Source: Chelydra serpentina (taxonomy: Eukaryota > Chordata > Testudines > Chelydridae). From it: a stretch of 64,000 nucleotides of DNA. Numbering within the stretch: the stretch's first letter is position 1; every line of letters begins with the position of its first letter. Position numbers and translations under genes: made by a program. The notes beneath the pieces were generated by a model. It saw only the letters and a list, made by a program, of their open reading frames with translations. It did no database searches and was not told where the DNA came from. Of this stretch, positions 1-11,665 are shown in pieces. The DNA lies in assembly GCA_037349315.1 (NCBI GenBank), contig JBAIAC010000040.1, forward strand, positions 11,736,001-11,800,000. The letters run 5' to 3'.

Positions 1-392
1 ATTTCTCTCTGTTTTATTAATGACATATAGCAGATAACCCAGAAAACTCTGGCCACCTGGTGTTTATACTATGCATGTGTGTAATTGATTTTTTGATCAC
101 TTATAACTCTGGGTCTTTTAAATTGTTTTTATGGTTTTGCAAATTACCCCCTAAGGGGATTGAGCCTCTGTGGGAATTAACCATCTGGAAAATTCAGATG
201 TAAAGATGAATTCTTCAAAAAGTTATAAATATGTGAAACCAGGGGGTTTGTAATGGGAGTCGCAGCTAGAGACATGGCCATGGCCGCTGGGATATTTGCA
301 GGTGGGTTTTCCTGCAGGGAGAGGGAAGTTGGATTTGGTGTGATGAAACCAGTATCTTGTTGGAAGTAGGAGCGTGGTGTACAATTTTGGGG

Positions 393-610
393 GTAAAAGC
401 CAGTGGCGTAGCCAGGTTTAGAGCACAGGGGGAGTGGAGCTAAAAAAAGGCGGCGGGAGCAAAAAAAAATGCTTCGCTCCAGCTGCAGCGCAGGAGCAAA
501 AGGCATCGGAGCACAAAAAAGACGCCGCTTCTGCTCGGTGGGGGAGCGGCTGCTCCGGCTGCCCTCCCGCCCCGCCCCCCCCCCGCGCGGCTACGCTACT
601 GGTAAAAAGC
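393..610. mobile_element. hAT-type MITE with 8-bp target duplication
   Basis: The element body is about 401-601 (201 bp). It starts CAGTGGCGTAGCC and ends GGCTACGCTACTG, an imperfect terminal inverted repeat opening with CAG. The flanks are GTAAAAGC on the left (393-400) and GTAAAAAGC on the right (602-610), an 8-bp target duplication with one extra A. This structure is typical of non-autonomous hAT transposons. The interior is GC-rich with A and C runs and encodes no transposase; the open frame across it is low-complexity. Confidence 0.85.
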
Positions 611-630
611 TTAGATGGGGTAACATTTTA

Positions 631-776
631 AGAACATAAGAACGGCCATACTGGGTCAGACCAAAGGTCCATCTAGCCCAGTATCCTGTCTTCTGACAGT
701 GGCCAATGCCAGGTGCCCCAGAGGGAATGAACAGAACAGGTAATCAAGTCCTCCATCCCTGTCGCCCATTCCCAGA
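631..776 (-). mobile_element. L3/CR1-clade LINE 3' end fragment
   Basis: The sequence opens with AAGAACATAAGAACGGCCAT and runs through the ACTGGGTCAGACC motif seen in three other copies in this window. Read on the minus strand it is the 3' untranslated end of an L3-type LINE, finishing in a CTTATGTT tail. It is 5'-truncated to about 150 bp and carries no coding sequence. The family call comes from the reverse-transcriptase C-terminus visible in the copies near 20.7 and 34.7 kb. Confidence 0.85.
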
Positions 777-1200
777 AGTGTATAAACATACACTGACAAA
801 GTGATCAGCAGCCAGGAGACTCGACGTGAGGCTGTCTCTGCCCAGAGAGCTCACAACCTGTACAAAGACCTGACCCATGGGATCTTCAACCTTCATGAGT
901 AAAGGGCAAATCTCATCCCTGCTGCATCACTACCAACTGGATAGCTCAACATGGACAATGGGCTAAGTGCCCAGCCTACGCCTTGTAAAGAGGAATTTGC
1001 TTGAGTGGCCAAGACTGGTATGCACCTACTGCACCCCACTCTTCACAATGACAGCAGCACGGTCCTGATTTGGTTAGTGACTCATTTTTTAAGAACCTGG
1101 CTAGACAGTGCCTTACATGGTCCTCACCCCCATAGAGCTCAGTTCTGAAACGCTATGTGGTGATTAAACACAGTTCCCACCTGCCAACCACCACCCAGCT
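777..1200. other. No recognisable feature
   Basis: This is unique-looking sequence with no convincing open frame. A short piece near 830-870 (TCTGCCCAGAGAGCTCACAA) resembles the tail of an L2/MIR-like repeat also seen at 59.1 kb, but it is too short to call. Confidence 0.4.
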
Positions 1201-1203
1201 CCA

Positions 1204-1375
1204 GTAGGCATCTAAGTGACGTAGGCCCCTACTTGCTTTTGAAAATCCCATGATATGCCTAAATACCTTTTAAAAATCTGGCCTAAGTCCCATTGATTTC
1301 AATGAGTATTAGGCACCTACGTGTTTTTGAAAATCTCAGTAGGTGCCTAATTACCTTCAAAAATCTGTCCCTTAG
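1204..1375. mobile_element. Small palindromic MITE
   Basis: The two halves are imperfect inverted copies. TAGGCATCTAAGT with TTTTGAAAATC on the left is mirrored by GAAAATCTCAGTAGGTGCCTA on the right. The centre, near 1281-1312, is the dyad CCTAAGTCCCATTGAT / ATTTCAATGAGTATTAGG. It is a short non-coding fold-back repeat; a diverged relative lies near 41.1 kb. The transposon superfamily cannot be told. Confidence 0.6.
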
Positions 1376-1384
1376 GCTCTGTCC

Positions 1385-1735
1385 TACTTAGAACTGGGCA
1401 AATAATGGATTTTCTTGGTTTGCTGGAAATTTTGAAGTTTCATTTTGCATCATATAAAATGTTTCATCTAGATTTTGACCATTTAAAAACGTTTCTCATT
1501 TTAAAAAGAATAAAATTAAAGGACATTTTGAAACAGTCATTTCAAACTGCAAAACTGGAATGTTTTATTTTGAAAATAGTGAAATGCTTCAATTCCTTTC
1601 ATTTTTAAAAAAACTAATAATTTGGCTAAACCAACACAAATTCATGAGACATGTTGGTGTTGCTGAATCTACATTTTTCACCAGGGGAAAAAAAAATTGG
1701 TGGAAAAAATCCTCCCAGCTCTATTCTGAAATCCT
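1385..1735. mobile_element. AT-rich fold-back repeat (old)
   Basis: This A/T-rich tract is full of TTTTGAAA, AAAATGTTTC and TTTCAT strings on both strands, and it ends near TTGGTGGAAAAAATCC. It resembles the AT-rich inverted-repeat element at 35995-36345 and the outer arms of the 29-kb element. The open frames here are by-products of AT-rich repetition. Boundaries are approximate. Confidence 0.45.
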
Positions 1736-2014
1736 TTTTGTAAAGGAGACTTCATTTCCGAAGTCACTTAGGCACTGTTAATAAATTTTATGAGCTGTAG
1801 TATAGAGGTGCTGGCTGTTTGTGGTCATTAAAAGTTCTATAGTACTTTTTGCAAGTGTGAGCCCTCGTGTTTCAGACAAATTCCAATGTAGCTAGTAAGA
1901 GTACATTCTAATCCCACCTCTGGTTTCAGCCTTAAAATATTATGCATGCTGCTAAACAGGTACCATCAATCATCCCAGAAGTGGGCAAAGTGAATCCCGT
2001 GTGCGTATATATAC
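1736..2014. other. No recognisable feature
   Basis: Unique-looking sequence without a supportable gene or repeat. Confidence 0.4.
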
Positions 2015-2090
2015 CCTGTGAAGCACATTGAGATCCCTTGGGATGGAAAGGCACTATCTAAATTTGAGATACTATTATTGTCTTTCTTCC
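2015..2090 (+). mobile_element. SINE/L2-type 3' tail fragment
   Basis: The motif TGAAGCACATTGAGATCCCT followed by GGCACTATCTAAAT and ATTATTATT is the 3' tail shared by turtle tRNA-SINEs and L2-like repeats in this window, for example 48.7 and 12.2 kb. Only about 75 bp remain and no tRNA-like head is visible. Confidence 0.6.
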
Positions 2091-2867
2091 TCTACAAATA
2101 AATCATCTTGCAAAATGACCGTGGAAGAAATTATTCTTCCATAAATGGATTCATCCTGCTTTCCTGCAGAGAGATGAGAAACTTTAAAATAATGCTCAAA
2201 TTGTTCTACAACCAATATATTGCTTTGGTTGACTAGCTTTCTTCTTGTGGTTTTGCTAATGAGTTTTAAAAGTAACAGAAAATGTTTCTGCAAATGAGAG
2301 GATAAAATTAGCCTTCCAGTTCTGTGGGATTCTCTCTTAAACCAAGTTATTTCGTTTTGGTTGAGCAATAATGGCAGTGCCCTTGTTAATTATTATTTCA
2401 TATGGCCATAATTAGCCAAATAATAATTTATAGTAAATGCTGCTTTTTACTATGTAAATGTTTTTTTCATTCTTATGTGATTCCATTATTCCATTATTAA
2501 TGTGATTCATAAATACATTACATTTGTAGTCTTTGATTGGATAAGAGTCATACTTTTATCTATCTATTTATCTATCTCACACACCGAGTATATAATTTTT
2601 TTGTTCTTGAAATGTCTCCCAAGAATTAAGACGTCCACAAATATTGTATTAATTGTACCCACACCTATTTTTTTTTAAACAAAGCAAAATGTTTAATAAA
2701 GACTGTAGAACCCTTAGGCCCTATTGGGTAAATATTTCCATTCCTTGATTTACCAGTCTACTATATTTACTCAGTAAAGGGTAATGGATCAGGAGTTTCC
2801 TGATGCATTTCGCCAACAGCAGGACTCTAATGTGACTTTTCAGAGGAACTTGCATAGTATGTGTGAT
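2091..2867. other. AT-rich sequence, no gene seen
   Basis: AT-rich DNA with a very short interrupted ATCT repeat near 2558-2577. The open frames on the minus strand have no recognisable domain. Confidence 0.4.
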
Positions 2868-3190
2868 ACAGGAGGGCCAGGGAGCAGTGGGAGAGTGATC
2901 GAGGGGAAATATATAAGCCCTAGGCTAATTAAGCTGTGGTTCCCTGTAGACTAGGGAGGGTTGATACAGGTTAATTGGAGCACCTGTAGTCAATGAAGGC
3001 CCTGCTAGGAGCCTAATAAAACTCCCTGCTTCAGGGAGGAGGAGGAAGGAGAGAGGACTGGAGCTTGGAGGTGTGCTGTGAGATTTGAAAGACCAGAGAA
3101 CTGAAGGAAGGGAGACCCTGCCGCAGCAGGGGAGGAAGATGAGCAAATGTCCAGCGGAGGCAAGTTAGTGGTTAATGCCCCAACCACCAC
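2868..3190. mobile_element. Probable LTR-like turtle repeat
   Basis: The stretch holds GGGAGGGTTGATACAGG, GGAGCACCTGTAGTCAATGA, AATAAAACTCCCTGCTTCAG and a purine-rich GGAGGAGGAAGGAGAG tract. I recognise the order of these blocks from turtle interspersed repeats of LTR type, but terminal TG/CA ends and a target duplication cannot be located. The open frames are probably incidental. Class is uncertain. Confidence 0.4.
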
Positions 3191-3795
3191 TCTCACCTTA
3201 CAAGAGCTGTGATTGCTGTTTGTGTCTCTCTGAAATGGTTGTGTATTATGTTGAATTTGTTTCCATGTGCTGAGTGTGTGCACTTTGTTATATGAAAAGA
3301 CTAGTTGAGCAAAACCTCTGGGGTAAAACTGTAGAGGAATACACTGATGTGTTAGTATTGTTTGTATCAAGGCCAGTCCACGTATTTAGGAATAGTTTAT
3401 AAAAATCATGGCAACAGTTGACATCAGAAATAAATGACTAGCTAGCAGGCCTATGAGCTGTATGGCTAAAGGTGTGCAGAAAGAAAACCTAACCACCAGC
3501 TGCCTTAAAAAACTCTATCAAGGTAGTTTTCTCTATTGTAGGAAATAAAACAGCAAAAAATTGCCTTCAGAGTCTGGGATCTTAATACTTAAAACTGTTT
3601 TTTAAGTGCAAGATTAATAATTGCTAAACTTAAGAGAAAATTAAATTAGTTTTGTAAGCTTGTTTGTTACCATGATGCCATGTAAACAGTCATTTAGTTG
3701 CTATTAGGCATTTTAAGCTGGTTCCGAATGGCTATTTTTCACTCAAACCGTCAAATATCGAAGGCCAAAAAAGTCTCATGCTTTGCCCTGGTTGT
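3191..3795. other. No recognisable feature
   Basis: Unique AT-rich DNA. The open frames on both strands are not protein-like. Confidence 0.4.
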
Positions 3796-3797
3796 GT

Positions 3798-4097
3798 GGT
3801 TGGCACCCACTATTGCTAGCCTCAGACTTTCAAAAATCATGACTCAGGAACCTCAAACTCATGCGACTGGCTTAAAAATCCTGAGATTTTTAAAAACACT
3901 ACCTTTGGAGTTCTTGTATTGTCTTCTGGTTTTTAACCGGAGGGGTACAAGTTTTCAAGGTTTGCTCTGCAGCTATGCCTACTAGATGTCTTTGTTTCTT
4001 TGTTGTTGATTCTCATGTAACACATGACTCAAGGAGCTGGGGCTATAAGAAAACATCCAAAAGGGTGAGACTCATGATGAAATCATGAGAATATAGC
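3798..4097. mobile_element. MITE of the CATGA-rich family, copy 1
   Basis: The body contains AAAATCATGACTCAGG, TTAAAAATCCTGAGATTTTT, a TCTTCTGGTTTTT block and the closing GACTCATGATGAAATCATGA. The same blocks occur in the same order at 18489-18778, which marks a dispersed family of about 300 bp. No coding capacity. Ends resemble TTGGCA...TGCCAA inverted repeats, clearer in the second copy. Superfamily unknown. Confidence 0.65.
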
Positions 4098-4285
4098 ACG
4101 ACTGGGCAAGACCCAGCTGTGAAAGGATAGGATACGATAGTGCAAGCTACTTGCAACCTCTCTTCCATTGGGCAGCCCAGAGCTGTCTGCTGCAGTCCAG
4201 AAACTAGGCCGGGGCAGCTGAGAGAGACCTCTGTTTAGTGGATCTCTTGGGTGCTCATAGCTGGCAGTGCTCACATAAAGCTCCA

Positions 4286-4372
4286 ATTAAAGGGCCACTC
4301 CAGTTTTACGCCAGCGTGACCCTAGTGAATCTACTGGAGTAACACCGCAGTGAATTGGTTCCTCTATTCAAT
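4286..4372. mobile_element. Short dyad repeat (MITE-like)
   Basis: CACTCCAGTTTTACGCC is followed after a short spacer by ACTGGAGTAACACCGCAGTG. This is a degraded relative of the ACTTACACCAGTG / CACTGGTGTAA element found several times in the window (31.8, 33.0 kb). Confidence 0.4.
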
Positions 4373-4479
4373 TGCCCTAGATCTGCCGGGGCATGTGGTC
4401 CTATTAAAAGATGTACCCATAGGAGATTGCTCTAGGGGGAGAAAAGATCTGCAAGGATCCCTTCAGAGTCCATCTCACA

Positions 4480-5090
4480 TTGTTGCACTGTGGGAGGGGG
4501 ATACCCCACTCCCCCCAACCTGCAGAGCAGACCCCCCAGAGCCAACCCAAACTTGGGGGAACTGTGGAGTTCTGTGACATCTGTGGGAGGCTCGGCACTG
4601 GATCTGGACTGGATGCGGGCTACCTGGCCAGTGGAGGGTGGGATACTAGGGACTCCCTTTAGCTGCTCCCAGTACCCCAGGGGCATGGGGTGGGTCCTGC
4701 AAAAAAAAAAAAAAAGATAACACACTCTCAGCTGGGCAATTGGTGCGAGCCTGGAGGGAGGGAGGACGTGCCCCCACCTCAGTCCTATCTGTTCCCCGGC
4801 TTGCCCCTATCTCCTCCTCTCACTGTGTGATGGTGGACCAGAGGCTTGCCCTCCTTAGGCCCAGAGGATGGGGGGGGGTGGGCGGTGGATCATGCCACCA
4901 ATGCAGCGGATTCTCCTTTCTGCCTGGGAGGGAGGGGGAAGAACTGAGTATGGGGGGTCCCCTCTGTGTGTGGAACCACGGGGAATCCTTTGGGCCAGTA
5001 TCCATATTGCACTGCACCCTGCCTAGGCATTGCATGGTCTGACCTGAGCAATGAATGGTACACCACAGAGTGCGGAGATGCAGGTTCGTC
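4480..5090. other. G/C-rich tract with internal oligo-A, no gene
   Basis: The local base composition shifts to G/C-rich with G and C runs, and a 15-A run lies near 4701-4715. Overlapping open frames on both strands are low-complexity (Pro, Gly, Ser) and none resembles a known protein. It may be an old GC-rich repeat; no ends can be defined. Confidence 0.35.
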
Positions 5091-6740
5091 CTTCAGCCTC
5101 ATTACTGTGCTTTGTGAGTCTAGTCTGGCATTCGGGAGATGAGATTAGTCCAGGTTAAAACACTAGATCCAAAGCCCCGTTGGGGATACACTGATCCAGA
5201 TTCCGACATCACAGCTTGGCCCTGACTCAGTTTCCATTATTAGTATCTTATGTATTCACAGGTTTATCGTGGTAGCAGTAGTTGAAATGCTGATAGGTGG
5301 TTAAAAAGTTCAGCTGGTGTCTTATTTCTTAAGGATAAAATGACAGGATAACGTGGCTTGTCCTTTCCATGTAAAAAGCCTCATGGTAAAGTTTTCCTGT
5401 GAGCCTCTTGATCCACTAAGTCTTCCATGAAAGCTGCATCTGCTGCTTAACTACGTGAAATTCACTCTTCATATTAATGACCTGTCATATGACAGTCCTA
5501 TGATAACTCCTGGATTTTTTCAGCCTTTGTACCAATCAGAAAAACCATGCTGATTTAATTATCCCTCTTCACATCCACTCCTGCTGCACAACTAACTAAT
5601 GCCATCCAGTGGTAATGGTACAGTAGAAATGGAATGTGTTGCAAGCTAGCTTGCTTAAGGTTTAGTGATGCTGTTCAATTTTCTGTCCATTGCCTCAAAT
5701 ACTACACATTCAAGGTTGTGAATCTGACTTGAAAAACACTTATTTTTGGGGTGCTGGAGGATATGTGCTCATTCCAGCAGATAGTAAAAATAACCACAGG
5801 GAATTAGACGCTAATAAACCGGTAACTACAAGGAATTTCCCAATAGGTATCTAAAAATAGCCTGCGTTGAGCCATGCAAATAAATCAGTCCTGTGTTGTT
5901 TCTTTTTAATCTTGCAGTAAAATTCTTTTGGTCGTTTAGGGTTCTTGCAATACTGCGTGCCCCTCAAATGTTGTTTGATTTGCTATTTTAACAAGATAGC
6001 TAACCACCTCAAGACCATAAGGGAGGGGGGGATTTTTACACACTTTTCATCAGAGCCTTCTTCACATGAAAAATGGGCCAGGTTTTGCCATTATAATTCT
6101 AAAACGGGCCTATGTTTATTGGAAAAATGGGCCAATTTTCAATGGAAAACATGTCTGGGTTTGCTCTAGAGCTTCACTTAGTATAGAATTCCCTAAATCC
6201 TTGCATTTCTTTCTCTCACACACACACAAATGGATCCACTTTTGGATTCTTAATGGAATGCAAAGAACTCCCTTGAAATCCCTGTAATTCTAAATTCTGC
6301 TACAGGGCTTTCATCCGCTTCTAACAGGCACTAATAGCTACTGCTGTTGCAAGTCTTTGTAATTTCCACACGACCCCAAATACACTGTGAAAATTACCTA
6401 TTGTTGACATACTTTGGCAGCAACATGTACAGTTGAACCAAAGCTGAATGTGTTTTAAACTGCAAGTGTAGCCAGAACCAAACTAGTTATGGTGCTGAAT
6501 CTGGGGTTTCGGAACTGGTCCAGATCATGGCCTGTCCTTGACTACACTTGCTATTAAACCCTATCCAGCTGCATGCATCGCCGTCGCCTGTTGTCAGAAT
6601 GGGTAACTTTCATAGGCAGACAAAACCGCAGTGTTAGTTTTTCCTCCCATAAATGTTACTTGTTGCTCACTCCCCAGGAATCCACTTTGTATAAATTACT
6701 TGAATATTCATGGGGCAGAGAGAAAGTGAGAACAACTCTG
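5091..6740. other. Unique-looking DNA, no gene seen
   Basis: About 1.6 kb of mixed sequence without recognisable exon, repeat end or RNA gene. A short CA run lies at about 6218-6228. Open frames near 5945-6287 are AT-driven and include ATTTTTC-type strings like the fold-back repeats. Confidence 0.4.
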
Positions 6741-6880
6741 CAGCCCCCTGGTTAGAGCACTCATCTGGGGTATAGGAGAACCAACTTCAGATCACTGCTC
6801 CACCTCTGGCAAAGTGGGGAAATTGAATCTGGGTCTCCCGTAGCATGAGGAAGCGCTCTAACCACTGAGCTAATGGTTAT
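6741..6880. mobile_element. Head-to-head tRNA-like (SINE-derived) palindrome
   Basis: CTGGTTAGAGCACTCATCTG at the left is mirrored by the complement of CGCTCTAACCACTGAGC at the right. Both arms therefore read TGGTTAGAGC, like the A box of a tRNA-derived promoter. On the minus strand, GGGAGACCCAGATTCAATTT resembles a B-box region. It looks like two tRNA-related heads joined as an inverted repeat, a known turtle repeat type, rather than a functional tRNA gene. Confidence 0.6.
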
Positions 6881-9800
6881 AAGGGTTGGGGTGGCTACTG
6901 CACGGATTGCGATTAAATTACAATAATAATTTGCCTGAAACTATCCCGCAAATTCATGTAAAATTCACGATGTTTTGGGTCTACCAAAAATCCATTTTTC
7001 ATTGAATTAATTATTCACGCCCCAAAATTTGAACTGCTGTAGTCTGAACGAACCTTGGTCATGATTGGGTAAAGTTTTGAAAAAACAAATCCTACCCTTG
7101 TCTTTCCCCTCCCTGGATCTTCATCCAGCAGATACAATGATGGGTCGATGATTGCCTCAGCAGAGACTTTGGGGAGCACAGTTTAAATCTCTTGGGAATA
7201 CCCGGATGCTTACGGTGAAGTCCGTCCACATTTCCTCAAACTGGTATTTAATCATCATCCGGATTGGTTACAGTCTTCTCCTTGCTAACCAAACTAATTA
7301 CAAGAGTTCAAAGCAATTTTTTTAGAAAATTGCCACCGTTATCCATTCAGTATCATATAAACTGCATGCTAAGCCTTTGAGAGCTGATTTATCACCGGCC
7401 ACGAGGTTTGTAACCATTCTCAGGTGATCGCATTTTACACCCACTTTGCACACATGTGAATGACCACACAAGTTGCTAGGCAGTGGAGGATCGGCCCTAC
7501 TGAGGTTAAACAACTTGTGATAATCATATGGTGTGTCAATGGCAGAGATGACAATATAAGCCAAGAACCCTGATGTCTGCTCCCCTGCTCTAACCTTTGC
7601 AGTGCCTTGCCAGAATAGAGCCTTACTAAATTCACAGTGGCAATTCCAGGGTTAAAATAATATAGCATGAAGGCATAGATTATTTTAGGATTAAGATCAC
7701 TTCTCTGCTTCCTTCTACCTATGCCACAGATAAGAGAAAATATGTTCAGCATCACGTTTACACATTAGGGCTCAACTGTTTACAATATTTTGGCTCAGAC
7801 GTTCAGAATCTAATAAACATATCGCAAATATTATGAGTACTGGTGGCACATACGCTGCCTAATATTTTGCACACTCTGATAATGAAATGCTGCTGCTGTT
7901 GGACTAAAGCCCTTAAAAATAAAGAGCACATACTGTTTTGTCTGCATGAAAACAGCCACACGGTGCAGAACGCTAAAACTAAATTATTTCCATTATGTTT
8001 CCCACTTATTGTTTAAGAAGCAGAGCGCAGCCTTCAAATAAGCAGAATTATTTGTAAGCTAAAAGGTCAGTGGTGATTTTGCTGCCAACTAATATCTCCT
8101 ATCGCCCCACAAAAATCCTATTCAAGCTGAACTATATTAAAAAATGGTGACAGCACAAAAGACCTTTATCTGGGAAGGGAGCATGTTAATTATGCCACAC
8201 TGATTTCATCTCACAAAGACACGATGCATAATTTAAAATTTATACTATTATTAATTTGATAGGTATGTTTTACAGCCATCAGATTTAAGAAAATGCAAGT
8301 TCTTCCTGTCATTGCTAGTGAATCACTTTCTTTAATATTTTTGCAGCGATATTTTTCTTTCGTTAATCTTTTCCTAGCAATGTTGAAGAGACCTTTTGCC
8401 CTGCAGAAGGCTGGGAATAGCTGATGGGGGTGGGGTGGGGGGAAGGCTGGAATACAACGCAAGTCTCTATGCCGTAGGTAATTCTCTGGGGTCCTGTGTT
8501 ATACTATTATTGAGACACTGCATATGAGGTAGACAGAAAAGCACCATCACTTCTAAGACACCTTGTAAAGTATTCTGTATAATCACAAAGGCAACTTACA
8601 AATGACAACTGTATATTATTCTGTAGGTGCCAGTAGTTAAGGTTCAGTTGAATTTTTTTCATTTAAAGTAAAGATTCAACCACTGTTTATGTATGCATGA
8701 AGAATTCAGCAGATCCTCACAAATCTAGCAGTGGGCGTACAGAATTTTCTGAGAATTTACAATTAAATGCAATCATTAATTTGAGTCACCATTAATTCAA
8801 AGAAGGGCCCTTTAAGAAATGTAGCACCCTGTGTCAGACCTTTTTTCCTGTCTTTAATGATCTCAGCTCAGGCCTTTTGTGTTGACCCAGAAATTGGCGA
8901 AGAAGTAAAACTTGGAAATGTGGTGAGACGGGGAGGTTTTTTAAGTGGCGACAGTGTTCTTGCATTTTACTGTAGACAGTCCCTGACCTGAAGAGCTTAC
9001 AAAATAGACAGAATAGCTAGAATGCACCGAAAAGCCTAAATAAGTGAATAACTAACTTTTAAAATATATAATACATGAAAGGTCAGATCCTCCACTGGTG
9101 CAAATTGGCAGCACTCCATTGACTTCCAAGCGTGTATATACATTTATATCATCTGGTGCTCTAGTCCTAATATGTACACTTTTCTGTGTAACGCTACCAC
9201 TTCATTTATGGACAAGGGTTTTTGTTTGTGTTGGCATCCTGAGTGAGACCCAGCAAAATGTCAATGTTTATATCAGTCAGATTCTCATCTGGAAAGAAGG
9301 AAAGATTCCCAAGATAATGTCAGGATGCCACTCCGACAGTGGTTTTGCAACTTTTTGCTCCCTCATGTTGTGAATCTGTAGCTTATATTGCTATCTAAGC
9401 ATGTGGATGGTGGCAGGAGAGGTACCCCCCACTCTGCTGCCCACAATAGGAAAATCCCCCCCTCCCCAAGATCTCTCCTCAATCCACACCCTCTGTACAA
9501 TATCAAATATATTTCAATGATTTTATACTTTATGGAAAATACTCTGTCCCTGCACTTTAAGAGTATGATCTAGCTCTTAACATTATGACCAAGCTTACAC
9601 CGATTTCAGAGGTGCAGAATCAAACCCTAAGGGAGCTGGGAAAATGGTGGTGCTCAGGAACTCAACTGTATTCTTTGCAGCATATCTGGACCCTCTATTC
9701 CCATCCGTTCTGACAGCATTGCTTTCATGGCATTGGCTGAGGCACCATTGTAAAGCCTGAGGTTTTTGGAGGCCCTGTTGAGGGCCTGAGAAATTCCCTA

Positions 9801-9950
9801 AAAACCCGAGTCTTGTGCCAAAAGCCTGAAGTTAGGCGGATATGATGTATGCAGGCTGTTACGCAGCAGTTTGCTTTTTATGTTTCATGCATATGTATCA
9901 TTGCTTTTTTGAGAAATACTACCCAGAGGTTGCATTGCAAAATCAGCTCA
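6881..9950. other. Unique AT-rich DNA, no gene seen
   Basis: About 3 kb without clear repeats apart from a possible dyad fragment near 9080-9115 (CAGATCCTCCACTGGTGCAA). The block 7860-8110 is AT-rich, low in CpG and free of recognisable transposon sequence, so it is a candidate conserved non-coding segment, though nothing here proves that. Open frames on both strands are not protein-like. Confidence 0.4.
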
Positions 9951-10304
9951 TAACATAAGAACGGCCATACTGGGTCAGACCAAAGGTCCATGTAACCCAG
10001 TATCCTGTCTTCCGACAGTGGCCAATGCCAGGTGTTTCAGAGGGAGTGAACAGAACAGGTAATCATCAAGTGATCCATCCCCTGTGTCCCATTCCCTGCT
10101 TCTTACAAACAGAGGCTAGGGACACCATCCCTGCCCATCCTGGCTAATAGCGATTGATGGACCTATCCTCCATGAATTTATCTAGTTCTTTTTTTAACCC
10201 TGTTATGGTCTTGGCCTTCACAACATCCTCTGGCAAAGAGTTCCCTAGGTTGACTGTGTTGTGTGTGTGTGTGGGAAAATGCTTCCTTTTGTTTGTTTTA
10301 AACA
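9951..10304 (-). mobile_element. L3/CR1-clade LINE 3' end fragment
   Basis: From TAACATAAGAACGGCC onward this matches the L3 3' end seen at 631 and 34397. On the minus strand the segment near 10150-10300 encodes the reverse-transcriptase C-terminus (residues like DKFMED and FKKELD in better copies), here degraded. A TG run at 10258-10273 has expanded inside the coding part. Truncated at the LINE 5' side. Confidence 0.85.
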
Positions 10305-11355
10305 ATGTATCACTGCATTGCCCTGTGACTACTTTGTGGCTTCTCGCAACTCCATTTCATGCAAAATTACCTCTGTCTCCTTTCTTATCATCCACCCTAT
10401 AGGGCTAGGGGAGTTATCCTGCATCCTTTTCGTACCTCTGTGTCTGAAGGAAAGGTTCTGGTGGTTCATGTAAAGACAGTTCCTTTGCTCAGTGCTGCTC
10501 TGTGATGCCTTATGTGCGTTCCAGCGACTAACACTGAGCTGATGTAACAAAAAGACGCTCTCTTTTCCCTGTGACGTGTGAGATTTTAAGGTCCTGGACT
10601 ATACGTTTTCAACGCTTAAGCTTCTCACAAATGTTAATTTAACCCAGTTCCACTCAGCCTTCCTTTCTGAGATAGTCAGCTAGAATATCACATAGCTTAC
10701 TGTGAGGGGGGGCTTTTCACATGAGATTTTAAAATCTCAGCTACCGTCTGCTCAGTAGGAACGTGAGAATCCCCTCTCACTTTTCACACAAGCAGGTGTC
10801 AGTTCTATTCTCCTCAGCTAAAACTCCCCCTTCTGTCACCATTATGAGCTATGCAGTGACATGATGGTAGCCCTCCACTCCAGAGAATGCTGCATTTCAA
10901 CAGTGTGTTAGATCTGTAGTTTGTAAAGCCCTTTTAGATGAAAGGCACAGTATACAAGATTCTTCTATTCAGCATGTCCAGAAAAAGAAAAGTTCATCAT
11001 GCCTTCCCTCACAAGGAGGAAAAATGCATATTAAAATGCAAAGTCCTTTTATTCCATGGTCTTTGTCTCTTGATCCAAATGTTTACCACTTCCCTCTGAC
11101 CCCCGGCTTGGTTTGAATTGAATTCTTTAAGCCCCTTGAATCCCGCATTTGGTCTACACGAGACACACCGTGCAGACACGCAGGAATCCTCAACTGCAGA
11201 CATTGAGGTAGCATAGCAAAGCTTTTCTTTCATCTAGGATCTTTCGGATGTCACTGTATAGCTTAGGACATTCTGCACACAGCTCTTAAAAGATTATTCA
11301 TCGAACAGTGCCTGATTCATCACAAATGCGCATCGCTAGTCTAGAGACGTCTCCG
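10305..11355. other. No recognisable feature
   Basis: Unique-looking DNA. Nothing beyond chance open frames. Confidence 0.4.
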
Positions 11356-11430
11356 TGCCAGATCACAGCTGGTATAAATCACTGCAGTCAATGGAGCTCC
11401 ACCAATTCACACCAGCTGAGGATCTGGCCC
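11356..11430. mobile_element. Short MITE with inverted ends
   Basis: TGCCAGATCACAGCTGGTAT at the left is the inverse of ACACCAGCTGAGGATCTGGC at the right. The centre contains the AGTCAATGGAGCTCC motif shared with related copies at 30.8, 31.8 and 33.0 kb. It is a 75-bp fold-back element, non-coding. Confidence 0.65.
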
Positions 11431-11665
11431 ATAGTATTTTGGAAAAAGATTGGGATTCCTTTCCACAGAAGAACATAGGGATCATGCAACTTTCCTATTG
11501 GTAGAGGAAGTAATTTACCACTTTCCCACTGCCAAAAGGTTGCGTACAGTGGTCTCTATTAAACAGACAGCCTTTTCCTACTGGGCACTCTGAGAATGTT
11601 GTGTATCTAAGATACTGCCATGTGGCTATTTGTATATTTAACTTTTAATGGCAAGCACTGTATTG

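Noticed and set aside
6745..6880. Possible tRNA genes (TGGTTAGAGC words)
   Set aside because: Neither arm gives a full cloverleaf; the inverted arrangement and divergence point to SINE-derived sequence.
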